Source of the DNA: an uncultured Collinsella sp.
Lineage (GTDB): Bacteria; Actinomycetota; Coriobacteriia; Coriobacteriales; Coriobacteriaceae
DNA length: 36,924 nucleotides
Direction: 5' to 3'
NCBI GenBank assembly: GCA_902490445.1
Contig: CABUDZ010000009.1
Location: forward strand, 1 to 36,924
The notes beneath the pieces are model-generated. The model was not told the origin of the DNA, did no database searches, and saw only the letters and a program-made list of their open reading frames with translations. The position numbers were made by a program, and so were the translations under genes. The stretch's first letter is position 1, and each line of letters starts with the position of its first letter. Positions 24,584 through 32,899 of this stretch are shown here, one piece after another.

Positions 24584-24901
24584 CTAGTGGCGGCGGGCGT
24601 TGAGCTCGCCGGCCAGTTCGTCGAGGGTGATGCCGTAGCGCTCGAGCGTCACGAGCAAGTGGTAGATCAGGTCGCCGGCCTCGTAGCGGATGTGATCGTG
24701 ATCGTTATCCTTGCAGGCCATGATCACCTCGCTCGCCTCCTCGGCAAGCTTCTTGAGCAGCTCGTCTTCGACGTCGGTCAGCAGACGGGCGGTGTAGCTC
24801 TCCTGTGGCGACGCATCGCGACGACCGTGAATCACCTCGGCCAGACCCGTCAGCGTCTCGCCGATATTTCCCGGCTGCACGTTAGCTGTTCTGACTCCCA
24901 T
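24584..24901 (-). CDS. hisE: Phosphoribosyl-ATP pyrophosphatase (105 aa)
   Basis: MazG-like all-alpha HisE, second step of histidine synthesis (PR-ATP to PR-AMP). Motifs: SYTARLLTDVEDELLKKLAEEASEVIMA and YEAGDLIYHLLVTLERYGITLDEL. Full length. SD AGAGGAA precedes ATG 24901. Last gene of the operon; the stop lies in a small dyad (CTAGCCGTT 24557, AACGACTAG 24579) shared with the convergent phosphatase gene. Confidence 0.97.
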   Translation of the reverse strand: MGVRTANVQPGNIGETLTGLAEVIHGRRDASPQESYTARLLTDVEDELLKKLAEEASEVIMACKDNDHDHIRYEAGDLIYHLLVTLERYGITLDELAGELNARRH

Positions 24902-24916
24902 GGTTATTTCCTCTCG

Positions 24917-25144
24917 TTACTGCAGCGTAAAGTAGGTACCGGTCTCATCGAACCGAGGCTTTGCGCCCTTTTTCTCAAAGAACTCGACGATGACGGCATG
25001 GGCCTCATTGAGCCTTTCCTTCTCGGCCTCGAGCCAAAGCGACTGCGCCCCGCAGGCATCAGTCAGGTGCACGCGGCATGGCACGCCCGTGCGGAGGAGC
25101 TCGGTGTTGCATTCGGCGACCTCGAACGGCGTCACGACTTTCAT
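24917..25144 (-). CDS. Small conserved-looking protein inside the his operon (75 aa)
   Basis: Starts at ATG 25144, overlapping the hisI stop by four bases (ATGA), and ends 15 bp before hisE. The sequence has a striking LTDACGAQSLWLEAEKERL centre followed by an amphipathic helix and GTYFTLQ. There is no membrane segment. I do not recognise a characterised family. Coupling to hisI and placement before hisE suggest a role with PR-ATP/PR-AMP turnover or simply co-regulation. The overlap, GC-rich wobble positions and clean reading frame argue that it is real. Confidence 0.75.
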   Translation of the reverse strand: MKVVTPFEVAECNTELLRTGVPCRVHLTDACGAQSLWLEAEKERLNEAHAVIVEFFEKKGAKPRFDETGTYFTLQ

Positions 25145-25482
25145 CGCACTCCCCCTTCCACGCGCTTAAAGAAGCAGGTACGGTTGCCGGTATGGCAGGC
25201 CGGGCCCGGTGAGTCCACCTTGACCAGCAGCGTATCGCTATCGCAGTCGGCCCAGAGCTCCTTGACCTCCTGCATGTTGCCACTCGTCGCGCCCTTGTTC
25301 CAGAGCTCCTGACGGCTGCGACTCCAAAACCACGTGGTCCCGGTCTTGAGCGTCAGCCCCACCGATTCCTCGTTCATCCAAGCAACCATAAGCACCTCAC
25401 CGGTGTCATGCTGCTGAACCACGCAAGGAATCAGCCCGCGGGCGTCGTATTTAAGCTCGGTAGCATTTATTACCTCAGTCAT
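25141..25482 (-). CDS. hisI: Phosphoribosyl-AMP cyclohydrolase (113 aa)
   Basis: Third step of histidine synthesis. Motifs: LIPCVVQQHDTGEVLMVAWMNEESV, TTWFWSRSRQELWNKGATSGNMQEV, WADCDSDTLLVKVDSPGPACHTGNRTCFF, with the Asp and Cys ligands for Mg and Zn in place. ATG 25482 is preferred (GGGAG five bases upstream); ATG 25485 is too close to that site. The in-frame 46-residue extension to 25620 would translate a long hairpin and is rejected. Separate from hisE, unlike the HisIE fusion of many bacteria. Confidence 0.96.
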   Translation of the reverse strand: MTEVINATELKYDARGLIPCVVQQHDTGEVLMVAWMNEESVGLTLKTGTTWFWSRSRQELWNKGATSGNMQEVKELWADCDSDTLLVKVDSPGPACHTGNRTCFFKRVEGGVR

Positions 25483-25528
25483 CATTTCTCCCAAGTAACA
25501 AACGAAATCCCACAGGTCGGCGAGGGTT

Positions 25529-25612
25529 GTCCAGGTGCCGCAGGTTGCCGCGAAAGAGGAGCGACGCGTACTTTGGTACGCGAGCGACGGTTTGAGCGGC
25601 AAGATGCGGTGC
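25529..25612 (-). other. Structured RNA-like element between hisF and hisI
   Basis: CCAGGTGCCGCA (about 25530-25541) pairs with TGCGGTGCCTGG (about 25600-25611), then a 2x2 internal loop, then TTGCCGC with GCGGCAA, and an apical hairpin GCGTAC-TTTG-GTACGC. The whole segment can fold as one long multi-part stem in the 147-bp gap between two his genes on the same transcript. No T tract follows, so it is not a standard terminator. It may be a processing or stability element, an RNA regulatory element, or a dispersed repeat. Confidence 0.6.
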
Positions 25613-25629
25613 CTGGGCAAGCCGCAGCA

Positions 25630-26412
25630 CTAGAAGTCCAGCCTCACAGGGATGCCTTGGCTGGCCATATACTCCTTCACCTGGCGAATGCTGAAGGTTC
25701 CAAAGTGAAAGACGCTGGCCGCCAGCACGGCGTCGGCTTCGCCCTCGATCACGCCCTCGGCAAAATGCTCGAGCGTGCCCACGCCGCCGCTCGCGATGAC
25801 GGGGATTGGCACCGCGCGCGCCACGGCACGGGTGAGCGCCAGGTCAAAGCCGGCCTTGGTGCCGTCGCGGTCCATGCTGGTCAGCAGAATCTCGCCGGCG
25901 CCGCGACGAGCCGCCTCCTCGGCCCATGCCACCGCATCGATACCCGTGGCGTTGCGGCCTCCTGCGGTAAAAACCTCCCACTTGTCGGCATCCGGCTGCC
26001 CAGGCAGGCCGACGCGCTTGGCATCGATCGCCACGACCACGGCCTGGCTGCCAAACGCCGCGGCAGCTTGGCTGATCAGCGACGGGTCGCGCACGGCGGC
26101 AGAGTTGAGCGATACCTTGTCGGCACCGGCCGCCACCATGGTTCGCATGCCCGCCAGGTCGCGAAAGCCACCGCCCACGGTATAGGGAATAGCGAGCTCC
26201 TCGGCCGCGTGTGCCGCCATCTCGATGGTCGTCGCGCGGTTGTCGCTCGTGGCGGTAATGTCCAGGAAGACGACCTCGTCTGCACCCTCGCGGTCGTAGG
26301 CACGGGCAAGCTCCACCGGATCGCCCGCATCGCGCAGGCTCACAAAGTTGACGCCCTTGACCACGCGGCCGTCCTTAACGTCCAGGCAGGGAATGACGCG
26401 TTTGGTAAGCAT
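25630..26412 (-). CDS. hisF: Imidazole glycerol phosphate synthase, cyclase subunit (260 aa)
   Basis: TIM-barrel cyclase that uses ammonia from HisH to turn PRFAR into IGP and AICAR. MLTKRVIPCLDVKDGRVVKGVNF carries the first catalytic Asp (Asp11), VVFLDITA the first half-barrel phosphate region, YTVGGGFRD, NSAAVRDP, AIDAKRV, EILLTSMDRDGTKAGFD with the second Asp (about 130), and VIASGGVGT. SD GGGAGGAG precedes ATG 26412; three bases separate it from the hisA stop. Confidence 0.98.
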   Translation of the reverse strand: MLTKRVIPCLDVKDGRVVKGVNFVSLRDAGDPVELARAYDREGADEVVFLDITATSDNRATTIEMAAHAAEELAIPYTVGGGFRDLAGMRTMVAAGADKVSLNSAAVRDPSLISQAAAAFGSQAVVVAIDAKRVGLPGQPDADKWEVFTAGGRNATGIDAVAWAEEAARRGAGEILLTSMDRDGTKAGFDLALTRAVARAVPIPVIASGGVGTLEHFAEGVIEGEADAVLAASVFHFGTFSIRQVKEYMASQGIPVRLDF

Positions 26413-26415
26413 GGG

Positions 26416-27159
26416 CTACTCCTCCCCTCGCGCGGCGGCCAACGCCTGTACCAGCGTAAAGTTGCCCTCGTAGAGCGCGCGACCGGTGATGGCGCCCTCA
26501 ATAGCGCCCTCGCCCACCGCGGCGAGCGCACGGATATCATCGAGCGTCGAGATGCCGCCCGACGCCACAACGGGAAAGCCCGCGATCTCGGCCACGTGGC
26601 GATATGCTGCCACGTCGATGCCCGTCTGCATACCGTCGCGCGCGATATCGGTATACACCAGATGTTTAAAGCCCAGCTCCGTGAGCTGCGCCACGGCGTC
26701 GTCGAGCGCCACACCCGCACCGTCGCGCCAACCGTTCACCTTGACCTGGCCGTCACGGGCGGCAATATCTGCCACCAGCAGCTCGCCAAAGCCTTGGGCC
26801 GCCACCTCGGCAAAACCCGGCTCAGTCACCAGCACGGTGCCCAGTGCGATGCGACGCGCGCCGTAGCCGGCCAGCTCGTCGATGCGCGCGAGCGAGCGAA
26901 CGCCGCCGCCCACGTCCACCGACAGACCGTCGACGCCGCAGATGGCCTCGATCGCCGCCGAGTTGGCAGCGCACGCGTCCTCGTCCTCGCCAAAGGCAGC
27001 GGACAGGTCGACGACGTGCACCCAGCTCGCACCCTGCTCGGCAAAGGAGCGAGCAACGGCCACGGGGTCGTCGGAATATACCTTGCAGCGGCTCCGGTCG
27101 CCGCGCTCCAGGCGCACGACCTTGCCGCCGATCAAATCGATTGCAGGAAACAGGATCAT
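26416..27159 (-). CDS. hisA: ProFAR isomerase (247 aa)
   Basis: TIM-barrel isomerase, fourth step. ILFPAIDLIGGKVVRLERGDRSRCKVY has the catalytic Asp8; VDVGGGVRS, ALGTVLVTEPG and VYTDIARDGMQTGID (second Asp) and VVASGGISTLDDI are present. ATG 27159 overlaps the hisH stop by four bases. No actinobacterial PriA feature can be excluded: trpF is not seen in the window, so dual HisA/TrpF activity is possible but unproven. Confidence 0.97.
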   Translation of the reverse strand: MILFPAIDLIGGKVVRLERGDRSRCKVYSDDPVAVARSFAEQGASWVHVVDLSAAFGEDEDACAANSAAIEAICGVDGLSVDVGGGVRSLARIDELAGYGARRIALGTVLVTEPGFAEVAAQGFGELLVADIAARDGQVKVNGWRDGAGVALDDAVAQLTELGFKHLVYTDIARDGMQTGIDVAAYRHVAEIAGFPVVASGGISTLDDIRALAAVGEGAIEGAITGRALYEGNFTLVQALAAARGEE

Positions 27160-27857
27160 CGGCCGGCCTCCTCGACGATGTTGACGAAGTTCTTAAGGAT
27201 GCGCTGACCAAGCGCGGAGGATTTCTCGGGATGGAACTGGCAGCCCCACACGTTGCCGCGACGCACGATGCACGGGAAACTCCGCGTGTAGTGTGTGCGC
27301 GCCAACACATCGGCGGCATCGGCGTCGTCGGTCACCGCGTAGCTGTGGGTGAAGTACATGTTGGCGCCCTCGGCAAAACCGGCGAGCAGCGGGTCGGCAG
27401 CACCGGCGGGCGTCATGTGCACCTGGTCCCAGCCCACGTGCGGCACCTTCAGACGACTCGATTCCAAGCGCGTACACGAACCGCGCATGATGCCCAGGCC
27501 ATCGACCCAGGGACCACCGGCCTGCTCGGAGGCATCGTCGTCCGCGTCCGCGTCCTCGTTCGCAGGCACGCCCTCGTTGCCGCGCTCAAAAAACAGCTGA
27601 AGGCCCAGGCAGATGCCGAGCAGCGGAGTTCCGGCGGCAACGGCATCGAGCACGGCCACCTCCTCGCCGCTCTGACGCATAAAGGCGATCGCGTCATAGA
27701 ACGCACCCACGCCCGGGATGACCAGGCCGTCGGCGTTGCGGATCTGCTCCGGATCGTCCGACGTGCAGGCGGCAGCACCGGCGCGCGCAAGCCCGCGCAC
27801 GACGCTCGACAAGTTGCCCTTGTGGTAGTCGACCACCACGATCTTCGGTTCGCCCAC
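27156..27857 (-). CDS. hisH: Imidazole glycerol phosphate synthase, glutaminase subunit (233 aa, GTG start)
   Basis: Class I glutamine amidotransferase. KIVVVDYHKGNLSSVVRGL is the usual N-terminus, PGVGAFYDA the oxyanion strand region, LGICLGLQLFFE the nucleophile Cys and WGCQFHPEKSS the His-Glu pair. GTG 27857 is chosen: GGAGGGG lies six bases upstream and the protein then starts three residues before the conserved strand. An upstream ATG at 27908 would force translation through a hairpin (27883-27923). An acidic insertion (NEDADADDDASEQ, after about residue 105) is unusual for HisH. Confidence 0.93.
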   Translation of the reverse strand: MGEPKIVVVDYHKGNLSSVVRGLARAGAAACTSDDPEQIRNADGLVIPGVGAFYDAIAFMRQSGEEVAVLDAVAAGTPLLGICLGLQLFFERGNEGVPANEDADADDDASEQAGGPWVDGLGIMRGSCTRLESSRLKVPHVGWDQVHMTPAGAADPLLAGFAEGANMYFTHSYAVTDDADAADVLARTHYTRSFPCIVRRGNVWGCQFHPEKSSALGQRILKNFVNIVEEAGR

Positions 27858-27882
27858 GCGACCCCTCCACTTCTCATCATCC

Positions 27883-27923
27883 AAAACCACCACAAAGAGG
27901 ACAGGCATCTTCGTGGTGGTTTT
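27883..27923 (-). terminator. Intra-operonic hairpin with T run, hisB-hisH
   Basis: Minus-strand AAAACCACCAC (27923-27913) pairs with GTGGTGGTTTT (27893-27883) over a 19-nt loop. The T run is short. Between hisB and hisH it may reduce read-through or protect the upstream mRNA. Confidence 0.5.
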
Positions 27924-27936
27924 ACCCTTGTGACGG

Positions 27937-28524
27937 TTACAGCGAGCCCTTGGTGCTGGGGATACCCTGCACGCGGGGATCGAGTTCGCAGGCGCGGCGC
28001 ATCGTGCGGCCCACGGCCTTAAAGGCGGCCTCGATAATGTGGTGCGAATTGCCGCCCGCCAGCTCGCGCACGTGCAGCGTGAGCTTGGCATCGCGCGCAA
28101 AGGCATAGAAGAACTCGACGGCCAGCTCGGTATCAAAGCTGCCCACGCGCTCAGTCGGCACGGGCAGCTCGCAATAGGCCTGCCCGCGACCCGAGATATC
28201 CACGGCGGCCATCACGAGTGTCTCGTCCATGGCGATCGCCGCGTCGGCAAAGCGCGTAATACCCGCCTTGTCGCCCAGCGCCTGGCAAAACGCCTCGCCC
28301 AGCACAATGCCCGTGTCCTCAACGGTGTGGTGCGCGTCGACCTCGACGTCGCCCACCGCATGCACCGTCAGATCGAACAGGCCATGGCGGCCAAAAGCGT
28401 TGAGCATGTGGTCGAAAAACGGCACGCCGGTCGAGATATCGCACACGCCAGATCCGTCCAGGTCGAGCTTTACGACAATGTCGGTCTCGCCCGTCTTGCG
28501 GGTTACCTCGGCATAGCGGTCCAT
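27937..28524 (-). CDS. hisB: Imidazoleglycerol-phosphate dehydratase (195 aa)
   Basis: Mono-functional IGPD with the two metal motifs DVEVDAHHTVEDTGIVLGEAF and GGNSHHIIEAAFKAVGRTMRRA, plus STGVPFFDHMLNAFGRHGLFDL. It converts IGP to imidazole-acetol phosphate. No N-terminal HAD phosphatase domain is present. SD GGAGGAG precedes ATG 28524, directly next to the hisC stop. Confidence 0.98.
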   Translation of the reverse strand: MDRYAEVTRKTGETDIVVKLDLDGSGVCDISTGVPFFDHMLNAFGRHGLFDLTVHAVGDVEVDAHHTVEDTGIVLGEAFCQALGDKAGITRFADAAIAMDETLVMAAVDISGRGQAYCELPVPTERVGSFDTELAVEFFYAFARDAKLTLHVRELAGGNSHHIIEAAFKAVGRTMRRACELDPRVQGIPSTKGSL

Positions 28525-29640
28525 CTACATCTCCTCCTTCACCAGCGCGGCAAACGCAGCCAGCACCTCATCGTTTTCCTGTGGGGTGCCCACGGTAATG
28601 CGCAGGCAGTCCGCGAGCCCCGGCGCGTAGCTAAAGTCGCGCACCAAAATCGAATACTCGTCGCGCAGACGCTCGCGCACGCGCGTGGCATGCGGCGTGC
28701 GCACGAGCACAAAGTTCGCCGCGCTCGGCCATGCCTCCACGGGCATGCCCTCGGCAGCCATTGCGCGCAGGGCGCACAGCTCGCGCTCGCGCTCGGATGC
28801 GATCTGTGCCACCACGGGCGTGTAGACATCACGGGCACGCACGCAGGCAAGTGCTGCCGCCTGGCTCAGCACGTTAACTGAATAGATCTGGCGAATCGCC
28901 GCGAACACGTCGATGACTTCCGGCGCCGCGATCACGTAACCCAGACGCGTACCGGCAGCGCCAAACGCCTTGGACAACGTATGCAGAATCACCAGGTTGG
29001 GATGCTCGGCGATAAGCCCCTGCGCCGTGGTGACCGCGCCAAACGAATCGTCGGCAAACTCCACGTAGGCCTCGTCAACCATTACCATGCCGGGGCACGC
29101 ATCGCACAGCGCCGCGACAAAGTCGAGCGGTGCCACGTCACCCGTGGGGTTGTTGGGCGAGGTCACGATTGCCAGGTTGCACTCGGACGCCGCCGCAAGC
29201 ACGGCTGCCTGGTCGAGCTCAAAGGTCGCGGGGTCGCGCCACACGTCGCGCACCTCGGTCTGACAGAGCGACGCAAAGAACGCATACTCGCTAAAGCACG
29301 GCGGGCAGTTGAGCAGGGTCCGTCCCGCGCCGCCAAACGCCAGCAGGTAGTTATAGAGCAGCTCGTCGCCGCCGTTGCCCACGCAGACATTCTCGCGCGC
29401 CACACCATGCCAAGCGGCAAGCTCGTCGCGCAGATCGTTGGACATGGGATCGGGATAGCGGTTGAGCGGCGTGGCAGCCAGGGCGGCGTCGACCGCCTCG
29501 CGCACGCCAGCCGGCACGGGATAGGTGTTCTCGTTGGCCGAAAGGTTGATGCGCGTGGGCGTAAAGTTGGGATCGTAGGGCTCAATACCGGCCAGGTAAG
29601 GCTGGACGAGCTCCTTCATGCGAGGCGTGAGTTCGGCCAT
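28525..29640 (-). CDS. hisC: Histidinol-phosphate aminotransferase (371 aa)
   Basis: PLP class I/II aminotransferase. INLSANENTYPVPAGV and YPDPMSNDLRDELA at the N-terminus, IVTSPNNPTGDVAP, MVMVDEAYVEFAD, and the PLP lysine in LHTLSKAFGAAGTRLGYV. It transfers an amino group from glutamate to imidazole-acetol phosphate. SD GGGAGG precedes ATG 29640, one base from the hisD stop, so it is translationally linked to hisD. Confidence 0.97.
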   Translation of the reverse strand: MAELTPRMKELVQPYLAGIEPYDPNFTPTRINLSANENTYPVPAGVREAVDAALAATPLNRYPDPMSNDLRDELAAWHGVARENVCVGNGGDELLYNYLLAFGGAGRTLLNCPPCFSEYAFFASLCQTEVRDVWRDPATFELDQAAVLAAASECNLAIVTSPNNPTGDVAPLDFVAALCDACPGMVMVDEAYVEFADDSFGAVTTAQGLIAEHPNLVILHTLSKAFGAAGTRLGYVIAAPEVIDVFAAIRQIYSVNVLSQAAALACVRARDVYTPVVAQIASERERELCALRAMAAEGMPVEAWPSAANFVLVRTPHATRVRERLRDEYSILVRDFSYAPGLADCLRITVGTPQENDEVLAAFAALVKEEM

Positions 29641-29641
29641 A

Positions 29642-31078
29642 TTAGGCCTCCCCGCCGGTTACGCCAGCGCCATCTGCGCCTGCAGCCGCCAGGTCCACGC
29701 CCTCGGCAACCGTCGCCACGGCGTCGCCCGGCCAGGCAACCCTGGTCAGGTCGGCCGCGGCGAGCGACTCGGCGCTCACGGCATCCTCGCCCTGCTCCAA
29801 CACGCGGCGACGCAGTGCGGCCGAAAGCGCGTGCGCCCACAGGCCCTCGGCCTCGGCCAAACGCTGCGTAGCGGGAGCGTCGGAGAGCAGGCCCTCGGGC
29901 GTATAGCATATAACGCTCGAGCGCTTAACGAACTCTTCGACCGAAAGCGGGTTGGAGAACATGGCCGTGCCGCCGGTCGGCAACGTGTGGTTGGGACCGG
30001 CAACGTAATCGCCGAGCGGCTCGGAGCTCCAAGCGCCCACAAAGATGGCGCCGGCGTTGCGAATGCCGCCGAGCAGGCCCATCGCATCCTTGCAGTGCAG
30101 CTCCAGGTGCTCGGGCGCCACGGTGTTCACGGCCTCGACGGCGGCCGCCATGTCGGCGGCCACCACGATGGCGCCTTCGTTATCGAGCGAAGCGCACGTA
30201 ATCTCGGCGCGCGGCGACTGCGCTACCAGAATGTCGATACCCGCCTCGACCTCACGCGCAAACTGCTCGTCGCAGGTCACCAGATAGCAGGCCGCCAGCG
30301 GATCGTGCTCGGCCTGAGCCATCAGGTCGGCCGCGACCACCATAGGCTTGGCCGTGGCATCGGCCAGCACGCAGACCTCGGAGGGACCGGCGACCATGTC
30401 GATACCCACGTCACCCGAGACAATCTGCTTGGCAGCGGCAACAAAGGCGTTGCCCGGGCCGGTGATTTTGTCGACGCGCGGAATGGTCTCGGTACCGTAC
30501 GCCAGCGCGGCCACGGCCTGGGCGCCGCCCACCATATAGATTTCGTCCACGCCGCCGAGCTTGGCCGCCGCGAGCGTATACGGGCTAATCAGTCCATCCT
30601 TTTGCGGCGGGGTCACCATGACCACGCGCTCAACGCCGGCAACCTTGGCGGGAATGGCGTTCATAAGCACGGTGGAAGGGTACTGCGCGCGACCGCCCGG
30701 CACGTAGATGCCGGCCGCAGCAAGCGGGGTCACCTTAACGCCGAGCATCGTGCCGTCCGGGCGCGTGGTAAACCAGCTCTGCTCGACCTCGCGCTGGTGG
30801 AACTCGCGAATCTGGCGCGCAGCCTTTTCGAGCGCGGCGACAAAGGCCGGATCGAGGCCTTCGAGCGCGGCATCGATCTGCTCCTGCGGAAGACGGAAGC
30901 CCTGCAGCTCAACACCGTCAAAACGCTGGCAGTAATCGCGCACCGCGGCATCGCCGTTGGCACGCACGTTGGCCACGATATCGCGGGCGGCGTCGATGAT
31001 GTTTTGCGGCAGCACGCCCTTACGGTTGAGCTGGTTGGTAACGAGGCGCTCACCGGGAGCAAGCTTGATGGTCTTCAT
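29642..31078 (-). CDS. hisD: Histidinol dehydrogenase (478 aa)
   Basis: Zn-dependent NAD enzyme oxidising histidinol to histidine. Motifs: GVKVTPLAAAGIYVPGGRAQYPSTVLM, VGGAQAVAALAYGTETIPRVDKITGPGN, VAGPSEVCVLAD, LMAQAEHDPLAAC, and NHTLPTGGTAMFSNPLSVEEFVK. Slightly longer than usual (about 430) because of a C-terminal Ala/Gly-rich tail of about 40 residues (AWPGDAVATVAEGVDLAAAGADG). SD AGGGGAT precedes ATG 31078. Confidence 0.97.
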   Translation of the reverse strand: MKTIKLAPGERLVTNQLNRKGVLPQNIIDAARDIVANVRANGDAAVRDYCQRFDGVELQGFRLPQEQIDAALEGLDPAFVAALEKAARQIREFHQREVEQSWFTTRPDGTMLGVKVTPLAAAGIYVPGGRAQYPSTVLMNAIPAKVAGVERVVMVTPPQKDGLISPYTLAAAKLGGVDEIYMVGGAQAVAALAYGTETIPRVDKITGPGNAFVAAAKQIVSGDVGIDMVAGPSEVCVLADATAKPMVVAADLMAQAEHDPLAACYLVTCDEQFAREVEAGIDILVAQSPRAEITCASLDNEGAIVVAADMAAAVEAVNTVAPEHLELHCKDAMGLLGGIRNAGAIFVGAWSSEPLGDYVAGPNHTLPTGGTAMFSNPLSVEEFVKRSSVICYTPEGLLSDAPATQRLAEAEGLWAHALSAALRRRVLEQGEDAVSAESLAAADLTRVAWPGDAVATVAEGVDLAAAGADGAGVTGGEA

Positions 31079-31111
31079 TTCGGTATCCCCTATCGGTCGA
31101 GGTTGTGTTCG

Positions 31112-31156
31112 AAAAACGAGAGACCGGGCGGCGGCGCCAGTCGGCCCGCCGCCCGG
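31112..31156 (-). terminator. Intra-operonic hairpin with T run, hisZG-hisD
   Basis: Minus-strand CCGGGCGGCGG (31156-31146) pairs perfectly with CCGCCGCCCGG (31134-31124), 11-nt loop, and TCTCTCGTTTTT follows (to 31112). It lies in the 105-bp gap after hisZG and could attenuate transcription into hisD or stabilise the hisZG mRNA end. Confidence 0.6.
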
Positions 31157-31183
31157 ACGTTGGGGCGCCCGTGCGTGCTCGCG

Positions 31184-32899
31184 CTATTGTGCCGAGCCCG
31201 CAACGGGCTCAAAATGCTTGTCCTTAACAGCCGCGGCCAGGCGATCGGCCAGGTTGCGAACGCGCGGGTCCAGGCGCGCGGCGCCCGGGTTGACAAAGAA
31301 GCGGGCCGTGCAGTCCATGATGCGGCCGGTGATGACCAAGTCGTTGTCGCGCAGCGTGGCGCCCGTGGCGGTAATGTCCACGATGCGATCGGTCATGCCG
31401 ACGATGGGCCCCAGCTCGATATTGCCGTGCAGCGAAACGATGTCGGCGTTCACGCCGCGCTCGGCATACCAGGCACTCGCGATACGCGGGTACTTGGTTG
31501 CCACGCGAAGCGACCCGCGGCGGGCATAGTTGCGCTCGGCCTGACCGGCGCGCCACGCGGGCTCCGCCTCGATAAAGGTGCACAGGCCGTAGCCCAGATC
31601 GACCAGCTGCAGCAGGTTGAGGTCGGCCTCGATGAGCGAGTCCCAACCGCAGATGCCGCAATCGGCACCGCCGCAGCCCACAAAGGCGGGTGCATCGCTG
31701 GGTCGCACGATGACAAACTCGATATCGCCGACCGTGCCCTCGCCGGCACGCGTGTCGCGGCCGCGCACAATCAGGTGACGGCCGGGGTCACGCAGCTCAG
31801 AGACGTCCAGGCCCGCGGCCTCGAGCACGTCGAGCGTGTCGGCCTTAAGCGAGCCCTTGGGCACGGCGATACGCAGCGGGCCCTCGGCGCCACGGCCCGC
31901 AGCATGGTCGCCATCGGAAGCGGCATCCTCGGCCGAGGTGCGCGCGGCCTCCAGGCGCTCGAGCGAAAAGGCGAAGCCCGCCGCCGGCACCTCGATACCG
32001 GCGCCAAATGCGCCGGTAAAGATGGAGTCATAGCGTCCGCCCGAACCGACCGGATCGGGCAAGCCGCCGGCATAGGCCTTAAAGACCAGGCCCGTGTAGT
32101 AATCGAAAGAGTTCATGATAGAGAAGTCGAACGACAGCACCTGGGCGTCCTCGGGTGCCAGGCCCTCGACCAGGGCACGCAGCTCGCGCGTCAGCGGCGC
32201 GACGATGCCCGCCGCCGCCAGCAGCGCGTCGACGCGGTCGAATACCTCGGCGCCGCCGTGCAAGCGCGGCAGCTCGCTAATGGCGGCCTTGACGGCCTCG
32301 GGCTCGGCGCTTGCCGCCACACGGGCATCGAGGCCCACAAAGTCGTTGGCGTGCACGCAACGCAATGCCTCGGCAGCCAGTTCGCGATCCTCACAGGCCG
32401 CGAGCAGTTCCTTAAACGGACGCACGCTGCCCGCGATAATGCGCGCATCGGGCAGCGCCAGCTTGCGCATAGCCTCCGCCACCAGCGAGACGATCTCGAC
32501 ATCGCCCGCGACATCGCCCGCACCGATAAGTTCAAGGCCCAGCTGAGTAAACTGACGCGAGCCACCGGCATTGCGTTGGCACTCGCGAACCACCGGTGCC
32601 TCGTAGCGAAGGCGCAGCGGCAGATCGGCCGCGCGCATGCGGGTCGAAACCAAGCGCACGATCGGCAGCGTGTTGTCGGGACGGACCACCAGCAGGCGAC
32701 CGTCGTCATCAAAGAGCTTAAACGGGGTGTCCGCAATGCGGCCGCCCTCCTCGAGCGAGCCCTTGTCCTCGAGCAGCGGCGTCTCGACCGGAAGGTAATG
32801 ATGCTCCCTGAAGCAGCCCTTCACCGTCAGCGCAATCTCCTCGCGCGCCTGAGCCTCCTCGGGCAATATGTCCCGGAATCCCCACGGTGTGGCCGTCAT
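31184..32899 (-). CDS. Fused ATP phosphoribosyltransferase: HisZ regulatory plus HisG catalytic (571 aa)
   Basis: Residues 1 to about 320 are HisZ (HisRS-like without tRNA charging): TPWGFRDILPEEAQAREEI, VRPDNTLPIVRLVSTR, YEAPVVRECQRNAGGSRQFTQLGLELIG, FDYYTGLVFKAYAGG and GSGGRYDSIF. A low-complexity linker (about 320-340) leads to a short-form HisG (341-571): LRIAVPKGSLK, VGCGGADCGICGWDSLIE, and the PRPP site DRIVDITATGATLRDNDL (about 504-520). Together they catalyse and regulate the first step, ATP plus PRPP to PR-ATP. HisZ and HisG are normally separate subunits of an octamer. SD GGAGG lies eight bases before ATG 32899. First gene of the operon. Confidence 0.95.
   Translation of the reverse strand: MTATPWGFRDILPEEAQAREEIALTVKGCFREHHYLPVETPLLEDKGSLEEGGRIADTPFKLFDDDGRLLVVRPDNTLPIVRLVSTRMRAADLPLRLRYEAPVVRECQRNAGGSRQFTQLGLELIGAGDVAGDVEIVSLVAEAMRKLALPDARIIAGSVRPFKELLAACEDRELAAEALRCVHANDFVGLDARVAASAEPEAVKAAISELPRLHGGAEVFDRVDALLAAAGIVAPLTRELRALVEGLAPEDAQVLSFDFSIMNSFDYYTGLVFKAYAGGLPDPVGSGGRYDSIFTGAFGAGIEVPAAGFAFSLERLEAARTSAEDAASDGDHAAGRGAEGPLRIAVPKGSLKADTLDVLEAAGLDVSELRDPGRHLIVRGRDTRAGEGTVGDIEFVIVRPSDAPAFVGCGGADCGICGWDSLIEADLNLLQLVDLGYGLCTFIEAEPAWRAGQAERNYARRGSLRVATKYPRIASAWYAERGVNADIVSLHGNIELGPIVGMTDRIVDITATGATLRDNDLVITGRIMDCTARFFVNPGAARLDPRVRNLADRLAAAVKDKHFEPVAGSAQ

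Noticed and set aside
25141..25620. Longer HisI starting at 25620
   Set aside because: The extra 46 residues have no HisI similarity and would translate the folded element; a good SD precedes the start at 25482.
27156..28136. HisH extended upstream to 27908 or 28136
   Set aside because: The extension crosses a hairpin and overlaps hisB; GTG 27857 has a strong SD and gives the normal N-terminus.
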